Origin: Anaeromyxobacter dehalogenans 2CP-1 | Lineage (GTDB): Bacteria > Myxococcota > Myxococcia > Myxococcales > Anaeromyxobacteraceae | DNA: 64,000 bases | Reading direction: 5' to 3' | Assembly (NCBI RefSeq): GCF_000022145.1 | Contig: NC_011891.1 | Location: 2,306,001 to 2,370,000 of the forward strand | Shown: one piece after another, positions 36,755 to 45,924 of the stretch | How the letters are laid out: the number at the start of each line of letters is the position of its first letter | Numbering within the stretch: the stretch's first letter is position 1 | Program-made: the position numbers and the translations under genes | Notes under the pieces: model-generated | Seen by the model: only the letters and a program-made list of their open reading frames with translations | Told to the model about the DNA's origin: nothing | Databases searched by the model: none

Positions 36755-37828
36755 TCAGATGGGCCGCTCGTCCGACGGTCGCGACAGCTCCAGGAGCTCG
36801 TCCTCGCCGAGCGACAGGAACGCGTCGGCGGCGCGCGGGTCGAACTGCGTCCCCGCGCAGCGCAGGATCTCCTTGCGCGCGTTCTCGGTGGAGGTGCGCT
36901 TGCGGTAGGGCCGGTCGCTGGTCATCGCGTCGAAGCAGTCGGCGATCGCGAAGATGCGCGCCGAGAGCGGGATGGCGTCGCCGGAGAGGCCGCGCGGGTA
37001 GCCGCCGCCGTCGAAGCGCTCCTGGTGGCAGAGCACCATCTCGGCGGGCACCTGCAGGAAGTCGACGCTCTTCAGGATGTTGAAGCCGATCTGCGGGTGC
37101 TTCCGCATCTCGGTCCACTCCTCCGGCGTCAGCTTCCCCGGCTTCAGCAGGATCGCGTCGGGCACGCCGATCTTGCCGATGTCGTGCAGCAGCGCGCCGC
37201 GGCCCACGTCGGGGAGCGCGGTCTCTGCGAGCCCCACCCGGCGCGCGATGGCGAGCGTGTAGCGCACCACCCGCTGCGAGTGATCGCTGGTCTCGTGCTC
37301 TCGCGCGTCGAGCGCCGCCACCAGCGTCCAGAGCGTCTGCGAGTAGGTGCTCTCGAGGTCGTGCAGGGTGCGGGAGAGCTCGGCGGTCTTCTCCTTGACC
37401 CGGTTCTCGAGGCTGCGGCGGTACCGCCCGCGCGCCAGCTCCAGGCGCCGCCGGCCGAGCGCCCGCTCGATCGCCCGGATCAGCTCGGTGACCTTGGGCG
37501 GCTTCAGCAGGTAGTCCGCCGCGCCGTTGCGCAGGCACTCGACCGCCGCCTCGGTGTCGCCGTAGGCGGTCAGCATGATGACCGCGGTGTCGGGCGAGGC
37601 CTCGCGCATCTGCTCGAGCAGCCAGAACCCGTCGCGCGCCGGCATCCGCACGTCGCTGATGACGAGCGGGTAGTCGGTCTTGCGCGCCTCGTCGAGCGCC
37701 GCCTCGGCGCTCGCCACGGTGGTGCAGACGTAGCCTTCTTCCCGCAGGAGCACCGTGATGACGTCCCGGACCGCGGCGTCGTCGTCCACGATGAGGATCC
37801 GGGTGGCTTCGGGGGCGATCTCCGTCAT
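36755..37828 (-). CDS. Response regulator with HD-GYP output domain
   Basis: The 357-residue protein has an N-terminal receiver domain: RILIVDDDAAVRD, phosphoacceptor Asp59 in VISDVRMPARDGF and Lys in LLKPPKV. A coiled linker follows, then an HD-GYP domain with LHDIGKIGVPDAILLKPGKL, CHQERFDGGGYPRGL and ADCFDAMTSDRPYR. HD-GYP proteins hydrolyse cyclic di-GMP. The second metal motif reads CHQERFDGGGYP (HHE replaced by CHQE), a change that may alter metal binding. The ATG at 37828 is supported by a minus-strand TATACT (37882-37877) that gives a leader of about 40 bases. It is divergent from lipA. Confidence 0.92.
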   Translation of the reverse strand: MTEIAPEATRILIVDDDAAVRDVITVLLREEGYVCTTVASAEAALDEARKTDYPLVISDVRMPARDGFWLLEQMREASPDTAVIMLTAYGDTEAAVECLRNGAADYLLKPPKVTELIRAIERALGRRRLELARGRYRRSLENRVKEKTAELSRTLHDLESTYSQTLWTLVAALDAREHETSDHSQRVVRYTLAIARRVGLAETALPDVGRGALLHDIGKIGVPDAILLKPGKLTPEEWTEMRKHPQIGFNILKSVDFLQVPAEMVLCHQERFDGGGYPRGLSGDAIPLSARIFAIADCFDAMTSDRPYRKRTSTENARKEILRCAGTQFDPRAADAFLSLGEDELLELSRPSDERPI

Positions 37829-37947
37829 TGGTAACCGGGGCGGACTGGGCGAACCCAAGAGGGGAGAAGCGCGCGGAGTATAGCATGCAGGTACGCTCCC
37901 CAATGTGTAGGGTAGCAGAGGGCGGGCGGGCAAAGGAGCGGCGCGTC

Positions 37948-37976
37948 TTGACCCGGCTCGAACCCATCGCTACATC
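37948..37976 (+). promoter_or_regulatory. Sigma70-like promoter of lipA, leaderless type
   Basis: TTGACC (37948-37953), exactly 17 bases, then TACATC (37971-37976). The -10 ends nine bases before the lipA ATG (37986), so transcription should begin at or next to the start codon. This is the clearest example of the pattern in the window. Confidence 0.65.
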
Positions 37977-37985
37977 GGCGGCGCA

Positions 37986-38966
37986 ATGAGCGTACCCCGC
38001 AGCAGCCTGCCGGTCCTCGGCACCGACGCGCCCACCTCGCGGCGCGACATCGCGAGCGCGATGCGCGAGCGCGGCGTCCCCATGGACGCGAAGAAGCCGA
38101 GCTGGCTCCGGGTGAACGTGCCGGGGGGCGAGCGGTACCAGAAGGTCCGGGAGACGCTGAAGGGCCTCCAGCTCCACACCGTCTGCGCCGAGGCGCACTG
38201 CCCGAACGTGGCGGAGTGCTGGGGCGGCGGCACCGCGACCGTCATGCTGATGGGCGACGTGTGCACCCGCGGCTGCCGCTTCTGCAACGTGAAGACGGCC
38301 GCCCACCCGCCCGCGCTCGATCCGGACGAGCCGCGCCACCTGGCCGAGGCCATCGCCGAGCTGGCGCTCGACTACATCGTCGTGACCAGCGTGGACCGCG
38401 ACGACCTGCCCGACGGCGGCGCCGCGCACTTCGCCGACGCGATCCGGCGGCTGAAGGAGATCCCGGGTCTGCTCGTCGAGGTGCTCACGCCGGACTTCCG
38501 CGGCGACCCGGAGGCCGTGCGCACCGTCGGCCGCGCCGCGCCCGACGTCTTCGCGAACAACCTCGAGACCGTGCGTCGGCTCACGCCCGCGGTCCGCGAC
38601 GCGAAGGCCACCTACGACCAGACGCTCGGCGTCCTCGCGCAGCTGAAGCGCGAGTTCCCGCAGGTGGTCACCAAGTCGTCGATCATGGTCGGCCTGGGCG
38701 AGCAGGAGGCCGAGGTGGTCGAGGCGATGCGGGACCTCCGCGCGCACGGCGTCGAGATCCTCACGCTCGGCCAGTACCTGCGGCCGAGCGCCTGGCACCT
38801 GCCGGTGGTGGAGTACGTGTCGCCCGAGCGCTTCGCGGCGTACCGGGACCAGGGGCTCGCCCTCGGGTTCCGGTACGTGGCGAGCGGCCCGCTGGTCCGG
38901 TCGTCGTACCGCGCGGCGGAGCTGTTCCTGCGCGGCGAGATCGAGTCGAGGACGAAGCCCCGCTGA
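37986..38966 (+). CDS. lipA: Lipoyl synthase
   Basis: The 326-residue radical-SAM enzyme has both LipA cluster motifs: [12 protein letters not shown] for the auxiliary 4Fe-4S cluster (CxxxxCxxxxxC) and [10 protein letters not shown] for the SAM cluster. RSSYRAAE at the end supplies the Ser that ligates the auxiliary cluster. It inserts two sulfurs into protein-bound octanoyl groups. The gene opens a cluster encoding the dehydrogenase complex whose E2 it would activate. The E1alpha gene follows after 14 bases with an AGGAG. Confidence 0.97.
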   Translation: MSVPRSSLPVLGTDAPTSRRDIASAMRERGVPMDAKKPSWLRVNVPGGERYQKVRETLKGLQLHTVCAEAHCPNVAECWGGGTATVMLMGDVCTRGCRFCNVKTAAHPPALDPDEPRHLAEAIAELALDYIVVTSVDRDDLPDGGAAHFADAIRRLKEIPGLLVEVLTPDFRGDPEAVRTVGRAAPDVFANNLETVRRLTPAVRDAKATYDQTLGVLAQLKREFPQVVTKSSIMVGLGEQEAEVVEAMRDLRAHGVEILTLGQYLRPSAWHLPVVEYVSPERFAAYRDQGLALGFRYVASGPLVRSSYRAAELFLRGEIESRTKPR

Positions 38967-38980
38967 CGACAGGAGCGAGC

Positions 38981-40174
38981 ATGCGCCGAGAGCACGTGGT
39001 GGGTCCGCCGACGAGGCATCACCCGCGCGAGGCACGGGACTACGAGCCCGGCCGGTTCCTGAAGGAGTTCCCGCTCCACACGGTCATCCGTGAGGACGGC
39101 TCCGCGGATCCGGACGAGGTGGTCCTGCCGGACGCGGAGGCGCTGCGGCTGTACCGGTGGATGGTGCTGAACCGCGCGCTCGACGAGCGGATGATCACGC
39201 TCCAGCGCCAGGGGCGGATCGGCTTCTACATCGGGTCGATCGGCGAGGAGGCCACCGTGCTCGGCACGGCGGCGGCGATGGACGAGCGCGACTGGATCTA
39301 CCCGTGCTACCGCGAGCACGGGGCCGCGCTGCTGCGCGGGATGCCGCTCGTCACGTTCGTCTGCGACCTGTTCGGCAACGGCGGGGACGCCATGAAGGGC
39401 CGGCAGATGCCCTGCCACGAGGCGTGGCGGCCGGGCCGCTTCACCTCGATCAGCTCGCCCATCGCCACCCAGGTCTCGCAGGCGATGGGCGGCGCCTGGG
39501 CGGCGAAGCTGAAGGGCGAGGAGATGGTCGCCATCACCTACTTCGGCGAGGGCGCCACCAGCGCGCACGACTTCCACACCGGCCTGAACTTCGCGGCGGT
39601 GCGGAAGATCCCGGTGGTGTTCGTGTGCCGCAACAACGGCTGGGCCATCAGCGTGCCGCGCGAGCGGCAGACCGCCTCCGAGACCATCGCGCAGAAGGCG
39701 ATCGCGTACGGCATGCGCGGCGAGCGCGTCGATGGGAACGACCTGCTCGCGGTGTACGCCGCCACCCGCCGGGCGCGGGCGCGCGCCGCCGCCGGCGAGG
39801 GCCCGACGCTGCTCGAGTGCGTGACCTACCGCATCGAGGGGCACTCGACCTCCGACGACCCGCGCGCGTACCGGCCGGCCGAGCTGGTCGAGCCCTGGAA
39901 GCGCAAGGACCCGATCCTGCGCATGCGCCGCTACCTCTCGCGGCGCGGCGCGCTCGACGAGGCGCAGGACGCCGCGCTCCGCGACGAGCTGCGCGAGCAG
40001 ATCCAGGCGGCGCTGAAGGAGGCCGAGGCGTTCCCGGCCAAGCCGTCCATCGAGACGCTGTTCGCCGACGTGTACGAGGAGCCGCTCTGGCAGCAGCGCG
40101 AGCAGCTGGCCGAGATCGAGGCGGCGGTCGCCGCGGACCCGCGCGCGGCGAACCCGCGCCACTCCGACGCGTGA
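38981..40174 (+). CDS. 2-oxoacid (branched-chain) dehydrogenase E1 alpha subunit
   Basis: The 397-residue protein matches E1 alpha of the branched-chain complex. IGFYIGSIGEEATVLGTAAA opens the core and YREHGAALLRG follows. The thiamine diphosphate motif is FGEGATSAHDFHTGLNFAAV (GDG variant GEG ... N). The phosphorylation-loop region is IEGHSTSDDPRAYR, where the SDDP arrangement is typical of branched-chain rather than pyruvate E1. With E1beta it decarboxylates the keto acids of Val, Leu and Ile. In Myxococcus the equivalent esg locus supplies branched fatty acids for development. AGGAG precedes the ATG. Confidence 0.93.
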   Translation: MRREHVVGPPTRHHPREARDYEPGRFLKEFPLHTVIREDGSADPDEVVLPDAEALRLYRWMVLNRALDERMITLQRQGRIGFYIGSIGEEATVLGTAAAMDERDWIYPCYREHGAALLRGMPLVTFVCDLFGNGGDAMKGRQMPCHEAWRPGRFTSISSPIATQVSQAMGGAWAAKLKGEEMVAITYFGEGATSAHDFHTGLNFAAVRKIPVVFVCRNNGWAISVPRERQTASETIAQKAIAYGMRGERVDGNDLLAVYAATRRARARAAAGEGPTLLECVTYRIEGHSTSDDPRAYRPAELVEPWKRKDPILRMRRYLSRRGALDEAQDAALRDELREQIQAALKEAEAFPAKPSIETLFADVYEEPLWQQREQLAEIEAAVAADPRAANPRHSDA

Positions 40175-40187
40175 TACAGGGGGCCGC

Positions 40188-41162
40188 ATGCCCACCATGA
40201 ACATCATCCAGGCGGTCAACGACGCGCTCCGGATCGAGATGCGCAAGGATCCGGACGTGGTGGTGCTGGGCGAGGACGTCGGGAAGTTCGGCGGCGTGTT
40301 CCGCGCCACGCAGGGGCTCTACGACGAGTTCGGCGCCGACCGTGTCATCGACACCCCGCTCGCCGAGGGCGGCATCATCGGCACCGCGGTGGGCATGGCG
40401 CTCTACGGCCTGAAGCCGGTGCCGGAGATCCAGTTCGCCGACTTCATCTTCCCGGCGTTCGACCAGATCGTGAACGAGGTGGCGAAGTACCGCTACCGCT
40501 CCGGCGGCCAGTACGCCTGCCCCATGGTCATCCGCACGCCGTACGGCGGCGGCATCAAGGGCGGCCACTACCACTCGCAGTCGCCCGAGGCGATGTTCAT
40601 CCACACCGCCGGCCTGAAGGTGGTCGTCCCGTCCAACCCCTACGACGCCAAGGGGCTCCTCATCAGCGCCATCCGCGACCCGGACCCGGTGCTGTTCTTC
40701 GAGCCGAAGCGCGTCTACCGCGCCGCCAAGGGCGACGTGCCCGAAGGCGAGTACGCCGAGCCGCTCGGCAAGGCCAGGATCACGCGCGCCGGCAACCAGG
40801 TGACGGTGATGGCCTGGGGCTCGATGTGGCACGAGGTGGACCAGGCCGCGCGCGAGGCGGCGGCCGAGGGGTTCGACTGCGAGGTCATCGACCTCCGCTC
40901 GCTCCAGCCGCTCGACCTCGAGACCATCGTGGCGTCGGTGTCGAAGACCGGGCGCGCCATCGTGGTGCACGAGGCGCCGCGCACCTGCGGGTTCGGCGCG
41001 GAGATCGCCGCGCTGGTCCAGGAGCGCTGCTTCCTGCACCTCGAGGCGCCGGTGGCGCGCGTCACCGGCTTCGACACGCCGTTCCCGTACACGCTCGAGA
41101 ACGAGTACCTGCCGCGCGCGCCGCGCATCCTGAAGGCCATCCGCGAGGTGGTCGCGTACTGA
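40188..41162 (+). CDS. 2-oxoacid (branched-chain) dehydrogenase E1 beta subunit
   Basis: The 324-residue protein has the transketolase-like core: VVVLGEDVGKFGGVFRATQG, DTPLAEGGIIGTAVGMALYG and RTPYGGGIKGGHYHSQSPEA, in which the HSQS-E segment shapes the substrate pocket. The C-terminal domain contains DLRSLQPLDLETI and HEAPRTCGFGAEI. Length and motifs fit E1beta of the branched-chain complex. It lies 13 bases after E1alpha and 13 before E2, all in one operon. Confidence 0.95.
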   Translation: MPTMNIIQAVNDALRIEMRKDPDVVVLGEDVGKFGGVFRATQGLYDEFGADRVIDTPLAEGGIIGTAVGMALYGLKPVPEIQFADFIFPAFDQIVNEVAKYRYRSGGQYACPMVIRTPYGGGIKGGHYHSQSPEAMFIHTAGLKVVVPSNPYDAKGLLISAIRDPDPVLFFEPKRVYRAAKGDVPEGEYAEPLGKARITRAGNQVTVMAWGSMWHEVDQAAREAAAEGFDCEVIDLRSLQPLDLETIVASVSKTGRAIVVHEAPRTCGFGAEIAALVQERCFLHLEAPVARVTGFDTPFPYTLENEYLPRAPRILKAIREVVAY

Positions 41163-41175
41163 GGGGGAGTCGTCC

Positions 41176-42501
41176 ATGGCCTACAAGCTCGAGCTCCCCG
41201 ACATCGGCGAGGGGGTCGTCGAGGCGGAGGTCCAGCAGTGGTTCGTCGCCCCGGGCGACGCGATCACCGAGGATCAGCCGCTCGTCGAGGTGATGACCGA
41301 CAAGGCGACGGTGGTGATCCCGTCGCCGAAGCGCGGCACGGTGGTGAAGCTGTTCTGGAACGTGGGCGACGTCGCCAAGGTGCACTCGCCGCTGGTCGAG
41401 ATCGAGCTCGACGACGCGCCGCCGCGCCCGGCGCCCGAGGCGCCGGTGCGCGCCGCCACCGCGGCCGCGACGGCCCAGGCGGCCGCGGCGGCGAGCGTCG
41501 CCGTGGGCCGGCCGGCCCAGGCCGAGCCGCCCGCGGCGGCGGCGGCCCCCTCGGCGGCGGCAGGGCCCGCGGGCGCGAAGGCGCTCGCCACCCCCGCCGT
41601 GCGCGCCATGGCGCGGGAGCTGGGGATCGACGTGAACACGGTGCCGGGCACCGGCCCGGGCGGCCGCGTCACCAAGGACGACCTGTCGCGCGCGCGCGGC
41701 AAGGTGAACGGGCACGGCGGCGAGACGGAGGTGCCGGCCCCGGCGCCCGCCGCGGCCCGCGCCCCTGTGCCGGCGCCGTCGCCGGCCGGCCCGCCGGAGG
41801 CGGACGAGCGGATCCCGCTGCGCGGCATGCGGCGGAAGATCGCCGAGAACATGGCGCGCTCGAAGCGGACCGCCGCCCACTTCACGTTCGTGGAGCAGGC
41901 GGACGTCACCGAGCTGGTCCGGGTGAAGGACCGGATCGCCGCCGCCGCGAAGGAGGAGGGCGTCCGCGTCACGTTCCTGCCGTTCGTGGTGAAGGCGGTC
42001 GTCGCCGCCCTGCGCAAGTTCCCGAAGCTGAACGCGTCGCTCGACGACGAGCGCGGCGAGATCGTGGTGAAGCACCGGTACGACCTCGGCGTCGCGTCGG
42101 CCACCGACGCGGGCCTGGTGGTCCCGGTGATCCGCGCGGCCGATCGCCGCTCGCTCCTCGATCTCGCCCGGGAGATCGAGCGGCTCTCGCAGGACACCAA
42201 GGCCGGGCGCATCCGCCCCGAGGACCTGGGCAGCTCCACCTTCACCATCACCAGCCTGGGCGCGCTGGGCGGGCTGTTCGCCACCCCGGTGCTGAACCAC
42301 CCCGAGGTCGGCATCCTGGGCATCCACCGCATCCGGCCCACGCCGGTGGTGCGCGACGGGCAGATCGTCGCCCGCGACGTGATGCACGTCTCGCTCACGA
42401 GCGACCACCGCGTGGTGGACGGGCACGAGGCGGCCGCGTTCACCTACCAGGTGATCAGGTACCTCGAGGATCCCAACCTGCTGTTCATGCAGATGGTGTG
42501 A
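41176..42501 (+). CDS. Dihydrolipoamide acyltransferase E2 of the branched-chain complex
   Basis: The 441-residue protein has one lipoyl domain (residues 1-78; the lipoylated Lys lies in VEVMTDKATV). An Ala/Pro-rich linker is followed by a peripheral-subunit binding domain (about 135-175, ATPAVRAMARELGIDVNTVP). A second linker leads to the catalytic domain (about 210-441) with the active-site motif HRVVDGHEA and the block STFTITSLGALGG. It carries acyl groups from E1 to CoA and forms the core of the complex. Its lipoyl Lys is the expected target of LipA and LipB in the same cluster. Confidence 0.95.
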   Translation: MAYKLELPDIGEGVVEAEVQQWFVAPGDAITEDQPLVEVMTDKATVVIPSPKRGTVVKLFWNVGDVAKVHSPLVEIELDDAPPRPAPEAPVRAATAAATAQAAAAASVAVGRPAQAEPPAAAAAPSAAAGPAGAKALATPAVRAMARELGIDVNTVPGTGPGGRVTKDDLSRARGKVNGHGGETEVPAPAPAAARAPVPAPSPAGPPEADERIPLRGMRRKIAENMARSKRTAAHFTFVEQADVTELVRVKDRIAAAAKEEGVRVTFLPFVVKAVVAALRKFPKLNASLDDERGEIVVKHRYDLGVASATDAGLVVPVIRAADRRSLLDLAREIERLSQDTKAGRIRPEDLGSSTFTITSLGALGGLFATPVLNHPEVGILGIHRIRPTPVVRDGQIVARDVMHVSLTSDHRVVDGHEAAAFTYQVIRYLEDPNLLFMQMV

Positions 42502-43274
42502 TCGACTCGCACTGCCACCTCGACGCGCGCGCGTTCGACGCGGACCGGGCCGAGGCGCTGGCCCGGGCGCGCGCCGCGGGGGTCACCGACGTGATCGTGC
42601 CGGCGGTGGGGCCGGATGCCTGGGCGCCGCTGGCGGCGTGGGCCGCCGCGACGCCGGGCGTCCACCACGGCCTCGGCATCCACCCGCAGCTCCTGCCGGA
42701 GCTCGATCCCGGCGGCGACGACCGCCGGCTCGCCGATCTCGAGGCCGCGCTCTCGCGCGGTGGCGCGGTGGCGGTCGGGGAGTGCGGGCTCGACGCGCCG
42801 AGCGTCGAGGCGGGCGCGCCCATGGACCGCCAGGTGGCGGTGCTGCGCGGCCACCTGGCGCTGGCGCGCCGCTTCCGGCTGCCCGTGATCCTGCACTGCC
42901 TGCGGGCGCACGAGCCGCTCCTGGCGCTCCTCGCCGAGGCGCCGCTCCCCGCGGGCGGCGTGCTGCACAGCTTCTCCGGCAGCGCCGACCAGGTCCGCGC
43001 CTACCTGCCCTCGGGCCTGCACTTCTCCTTCGCCGGCCCGCTCACCTACGAGCGCGCCCGGAGGCCCATCGACGCCGCGCGGGCGGTGCCGCGGGACCGG
43101 CTGCTCGTGGAGACCGACGCGCCCGACCAGACCCCGCGCCCCAACCGCGGCCGCAACGAGCCCGCCTACCTCCCCGGCATCCTGTCCGCGCTGGCGGGCG
43201 CGCTCGGCACCGGCGCGGCGGAGGCCGACGCGCTCACCACCGCGAACGCCCGCGCGCTGTTCCGGCTCGCTTGA
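42498..43274 (+). CDS. tatD: TatD-family metal-dependent hydrolase
   Basis: The 258-residue TIM-barrel protein starts VIDSHCHLDARAFDADRA (HxH metal ligands). AVGECGLDA (Glu), PVILHCLRAHEPLLALL (His), VLHSFSGSADQ (His) and LVETDAPDQTP (Asp) complete the TatD metal set. TatD proteins are 3'-5' exonucleases or deacylases acting on nucleic acids. The GTG start overlaps the E2 stop (GTGA). Its own stop overlaps the -35 of the tcdA promoter. It is shorter by a few residues in the GxxGLDY block than E. coli TatD. Confidence 0.92.
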   Translation: MIDSHCHLDARAFDADRAEALARARAAGVTDVIVPAVGPDAWAPLAAWAAATPGVHHGLGIHPQLLPELDPGGDDRRLADLEAALSRGGAVAVGECGLDAPSVEAGAPMDRQVAVLRGHLALARRFRLPVILHCLRAHEPLLALLAEAPLPAGGVLHSFSGSADQVRAYLPSGLHFSFAGPLTYERARRPIDAARAVPRDRLLVETDAPDQTPRPNRGRNEPAYLPGILSALAGALGTGAAEADALTTANARALFRLA

Positions 43275-43299
43275 GCGGCGCGCGAGGCCGCGCTACACC
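43271..43299 (+). promoter_or_regulatory. Sigma70-like promoter of tcdA, leaderless type
   Basis: TTGAGC (43271-43276, overlapping the tatD stop), 17 bases, then TACACC (43294-43299). The element ends eight bases before the tcdA ATG at 43308. Confidence 0.55.
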
Positions 43300-43307
43300 G
43301 GGCCCGC

Positions 43308-44162
43308 ATGGCCGGCGACCGCCCCGTCTCCCCCCGCCTCGATCGCACCGCGCGGCTGCTCGGGCTCGAGGCCATGGGCCGGCTGGCGCGCGCGCACGTG
43401 GTGGTGCTGGGGATCGGGGGCGTCGGGACGGTCGCGGCCGAGGCGCTGTGCCGGGCCGGCGTCGGCCGCCTCACGCTGGTGGACGGCGAGCGCGTCGAGG
43501 AGATGAACGCGAACCGCCAGCTCCACGCGCTCGACGGCGCGTTCGGCGCGCCCAAGGCGGAGGCGCTGGCGGAGCGGCTCCGGCGCGTGATCCCGGGGGC
43601 GCGGGTGGACGCGGTGGTCGGGCGCTACGACGAGGGGAGCGCGGCGCGCCTCGTGCCGGAGGGCGTGTCCTGCGTGGTGGACGCGATGGACACGGTCGTC
43701 GCGAAGCTGCACGTCATCGCGCGCTGCCTGGAGCACCGCATCCCCATCGTCACCTCGCTCGGCGCGGCGCGGCGGCTCGACCCCACCGCGATCCAGGTGA
43801 CGGACCTCTGCGAGACGCACACCGACCAGCTTGCCAAGGACGTGCGCAAGTACCTGCGCCGCCGCTTCGGGATCTCGGCCACCGCGCCCACCGGCGTCAC
43901 CGCGGTCTGGTCGATGGAGGCGCCGCGGCCGACGCTGGCGCTGCCCGGCGACGAGGACGGCATCCCCGGCACGCGCCCGCGGCTGCCCGGGGAGCGGCGC
44001 CGCGAGCCGAAGTGCTACGGGAGCGCCATGTTCGTCACCGGCGCGTTCGGCCTCGCCGCGGCCGCGGCGGTGGTGCACGCGCTCGGCGGTGTGGCCCCGG
44101 TCGCGCCGCGCACGCTGTCCGAGGCGGAGGCGAAGCGCCGGCGCAAGCCGCGCGCCCGGTGA
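43308..44162 (+). CDS. tcdA: tRNA threonylcarbamoyladenosine dehydratase
   Basis: The 284-residue E1-like enzyme has the nucleotide-binding motif VLGIGGVGTVAAEALCRAGV and the conserved MNANRQLHAL Arg finger region. CVVDAMDTVVAKLHVI and RKYLRRR-type segments are also typical of TcdA (YgdL/CsdL). It uses ATP to cyclise t6A37 to ct6A in tRNA. It shares the ThiF/MoeB fold but lacks the CxxC zinc pairs of MoeB, which supports TcdA. A hydrophobic C-terminus (FGLAAAAAVVHALGG) agrees with the membrane association reported for E. coli TcdA. Confidence 0.9.
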   Translation: MAGDRPVSPRLDRTARLLGLEAMGRLARAHVVVLGIGGVGTVAAEALCRAGVGRLTLVDGERVEEMNANRQLHALDGAFGAPKAEALAERLRRVIPGARVDAVVGRYDEGSAARLVPEGVSCVVDAMDTVVAKLHVIARCLEHRIPIVTSLGAARRLDPTAIQVTDLCETHTDQLAKDVRKYLRRRFGISATAPTGVTAVWSMEAPRPTLALPGDEDGIPGTRPRLPGERRREPKCYGSAMFVTGAFGLAAAAAVVHALGGVAPVAPRTLSEAEAKRRRKPRAR

Positions 44163-44294
44163 CGCAGCGCGGGGACGCGGGCCGCGCGGCCGCGCGCACC
44201 GGGCGGCCGGTGCCCGGACGGCCGGGCGGCGAGGACGCGGCTCGCGGGCCGCACGCGCACCGCGGCGCCGCGGCGCCGCGGCGCGGTGCCCTGT

Positions 44295-44341
44295 CCGGGA
44301 ACGCGTTTTGCGTTTACCCGGCCCCATCCCGCCGTTAGAGT
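44295..44341 (+). promoter_or_regulatory. lpdA promoter with overlapping inverted repeat
   Basis: TTTACC (44313-44318), 17 bases, TAGAGT (44336-44341). An imperfect inverted repeat CCGGG-AACGC-GTTTT-GCGTT-TA-CCCGG (44295-44321) covers the -35 and its upstream flank, a usual place for a repressor site. The 241-base gap (44163-44404) also holds a GC-rich hairpin near 44257-44289, possibly the tcdA terminator. Confidence 0.45.
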
Positions 44342-44404
44342 CCGCGCGTGCGCGGGGACACCCGCGCTTCGCTCTTCCAGGTCCTCCTTCATCGAGGGAA
44401 CGCC

Positions 44405-45859
44405 ATGCCCACCCAGACCTACGACGCCATCGTGATCGGCGCCGGCACCGGAGGCTACCCGGCCGCCATCCGCCTCGCCCAGCTCGGCAAGAAGGTCGCG
44501 CTCATCGAGAAGGACGCCACCCTGGGCGGCGTCTGCCTGAACTGGGGGTGCATCCCGTCGAAGGCGCTCATCGCGGCCGCCAACCTGGTGGACGAGATGC
44601 GCGGCGCCGCCGATCGCGGGATCATCGCCGAGCCGCCGCGCGTCGACGTGGCGAAGCTGCGCGAGTTCAAGGACGGCGTGGTGAAGAAGCTCACCGGCGG
44701 CGTGGCGCTGCTCGAGAAGGGCAACGGCGTCGAGGTGGTGCGCGGGACCGCCACCGTGGTCGCGCCGAACGCGGTCGAGGTGGCCGGCAAGGACGGGCAG
44801 AAGACGCGGCTCGAGGCCGGCGCGATCCTGGTCGCCACCGGCGCGCGGCCCATCGAGATCCCGGGGTTCGCGTTCGACGGGAAGGACGTCTGGAGCGCGC
44901 GGGAGGCGGTGGATCTCCCGGAGGTGCCGAAGCGCCTGGTCTGCATCGGCGGCGGCATCATCGGCATGGAGCTCGGGACCGTCTACGCGAAGCTCGGCGC
45001 GCAGGTGACCTTCGTCGAGGCGCTGCCGCAGGTGCTCACCGGCGTCGATCCCGACGCGGTGCGCCTGGTGCAGAAGGGGCTCCGCCAGCGCGGCGTGGCC
45101 GTGCACGTGAACGCGAAGGCGAAGGGGTACGAGCGCCGCGGCAAGGAGCTGGTCGTCAAGATCGAGATCGAGGGCAAGGAGCAGGAGATCCCCTGCGACA
45201 AGATCCTGGTCGCGGTCGGCTTCAAGCCGAGCTCGGCCGGCTTCGGCCTCGAGCAGGTGGGCGTGAAGATCGGGCCGAAGGGCTTCATCGAGGTCGATCA
45301 GCAGTACCGCACCAGCGTGCCGACCATCTTCGCCGCCGGCGACGTGACCGGGCCGCCGCTGCTCGCGCACAAGGCGTCGAAGGAGGGCGAGATCGCCGCC
45401 GAGGTCATCGCGGGCCACAAGACCGTGCGCGACTGGGTGGGGATGCCCACCGCCATCTTCACCGACCCCGAGGTCGCCGCGGTGGGCCTCTCGGAGGAGG
45501 AGGCGCGCAAGCAGGGGTACGATCCCATCGTCGGCAAGTTCGCGTTCGGGGCGCTGGGTCGCGCCATCGCCATCCACCACACCGAGGGCTTCGTGAAGGT
45601 GGTGGGCGACCGCAAGACGAAGCTCCTGCTCGGCGCGAGCATCTGCGGGCCCGAGGCCGGCGACCTCATCGCCGAGGCCGCGCTGGCGCTGGAGATGGGC
45701 GCGTACCTGGAGGACGTGGCGCTCACCATCCACGCCCACCCGACGCTCCCCGAGGCGCTCAACGAGGCCTGCCGCGCCGCGCTCGGCGAGGCCATCCACA
45801 TGCTGAACCGCCCGGAGCGCCCGAAGAAGGGCGAGGCCGCCGCGGGCGCCCGGGCCTGA
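44405..45859 (+). CDS. lpdA: Dihydrolipoyl dehydrogenase (E3)
   Basis: The 484-residue flavoprotein has the FAD motif DAIVIGAGTGGYPAAIRLA and the redox disulfide GGVCLNWGCIPSKAL (CxxxxC). The NAD motif is CIGGGIIGMELGTVYAKLG, a second FAD motif is FAAGDVTGPPLLAHKA, and the C-terminal catalytic pair is IHAHPTLPEAL (His-Glu). It reoxidises dihydrolipoyl E2. The ATG at 44405 follows GAGGG. A GTG at 44348, six bases after a -10-like TAGAGT, would add 19 residues if the mRNA is leaderless. The fused LipB gene follows after 65 bases. Confidence 0.96.
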   Translation: MPTQTYDAIVIGAGTGGYPAAIRLAQLGKKVALIEKDATLGGVCLNWGCIPSKALIAAANLVDEMRGAADRGIIAEPPRVDVAKLREFKDGVVKKLTGGVALLEKGNGVEVVRGTATVVAPNAVEVAGKDGQKTRLEAGAILVATGARPIEIPGFAFDGKDVWSAREAVDLPEVPKRLVCIGGGIIGMELGTVYAKLGAQVTFVEALPQVLTGVDPDAVRLVQKGLRQRGVAVHVNAKAKGYERRGKELVVKIEIEGKEQEIPCDKILVAVGFKPSSAGFGLEQVGVKIGPKGFIEVDQQYRTSVPTIFAAGDVTGPPLLAHKASKEGEIAAEVIAGHKTVRDWVGMPTAIFTDPEVAAVGLSEEEARKQGYDPIVGKFAFGALGRAIAIHHTEGFVKVVGDRKTKLLLGASICGPEAGDLIAEAALALEMGAYLEDVALTIHAHPTLPEALNEACRAALGEAIHMLNRPERPKKGEAAAGARA

Positions 45860-45924
45860 CGCGCGCGCTCCGCCGGGCACCGGCGCCGCCACCCGGCGGT
45901 GCGCGGTCCCGCGGGGAGGGATCG

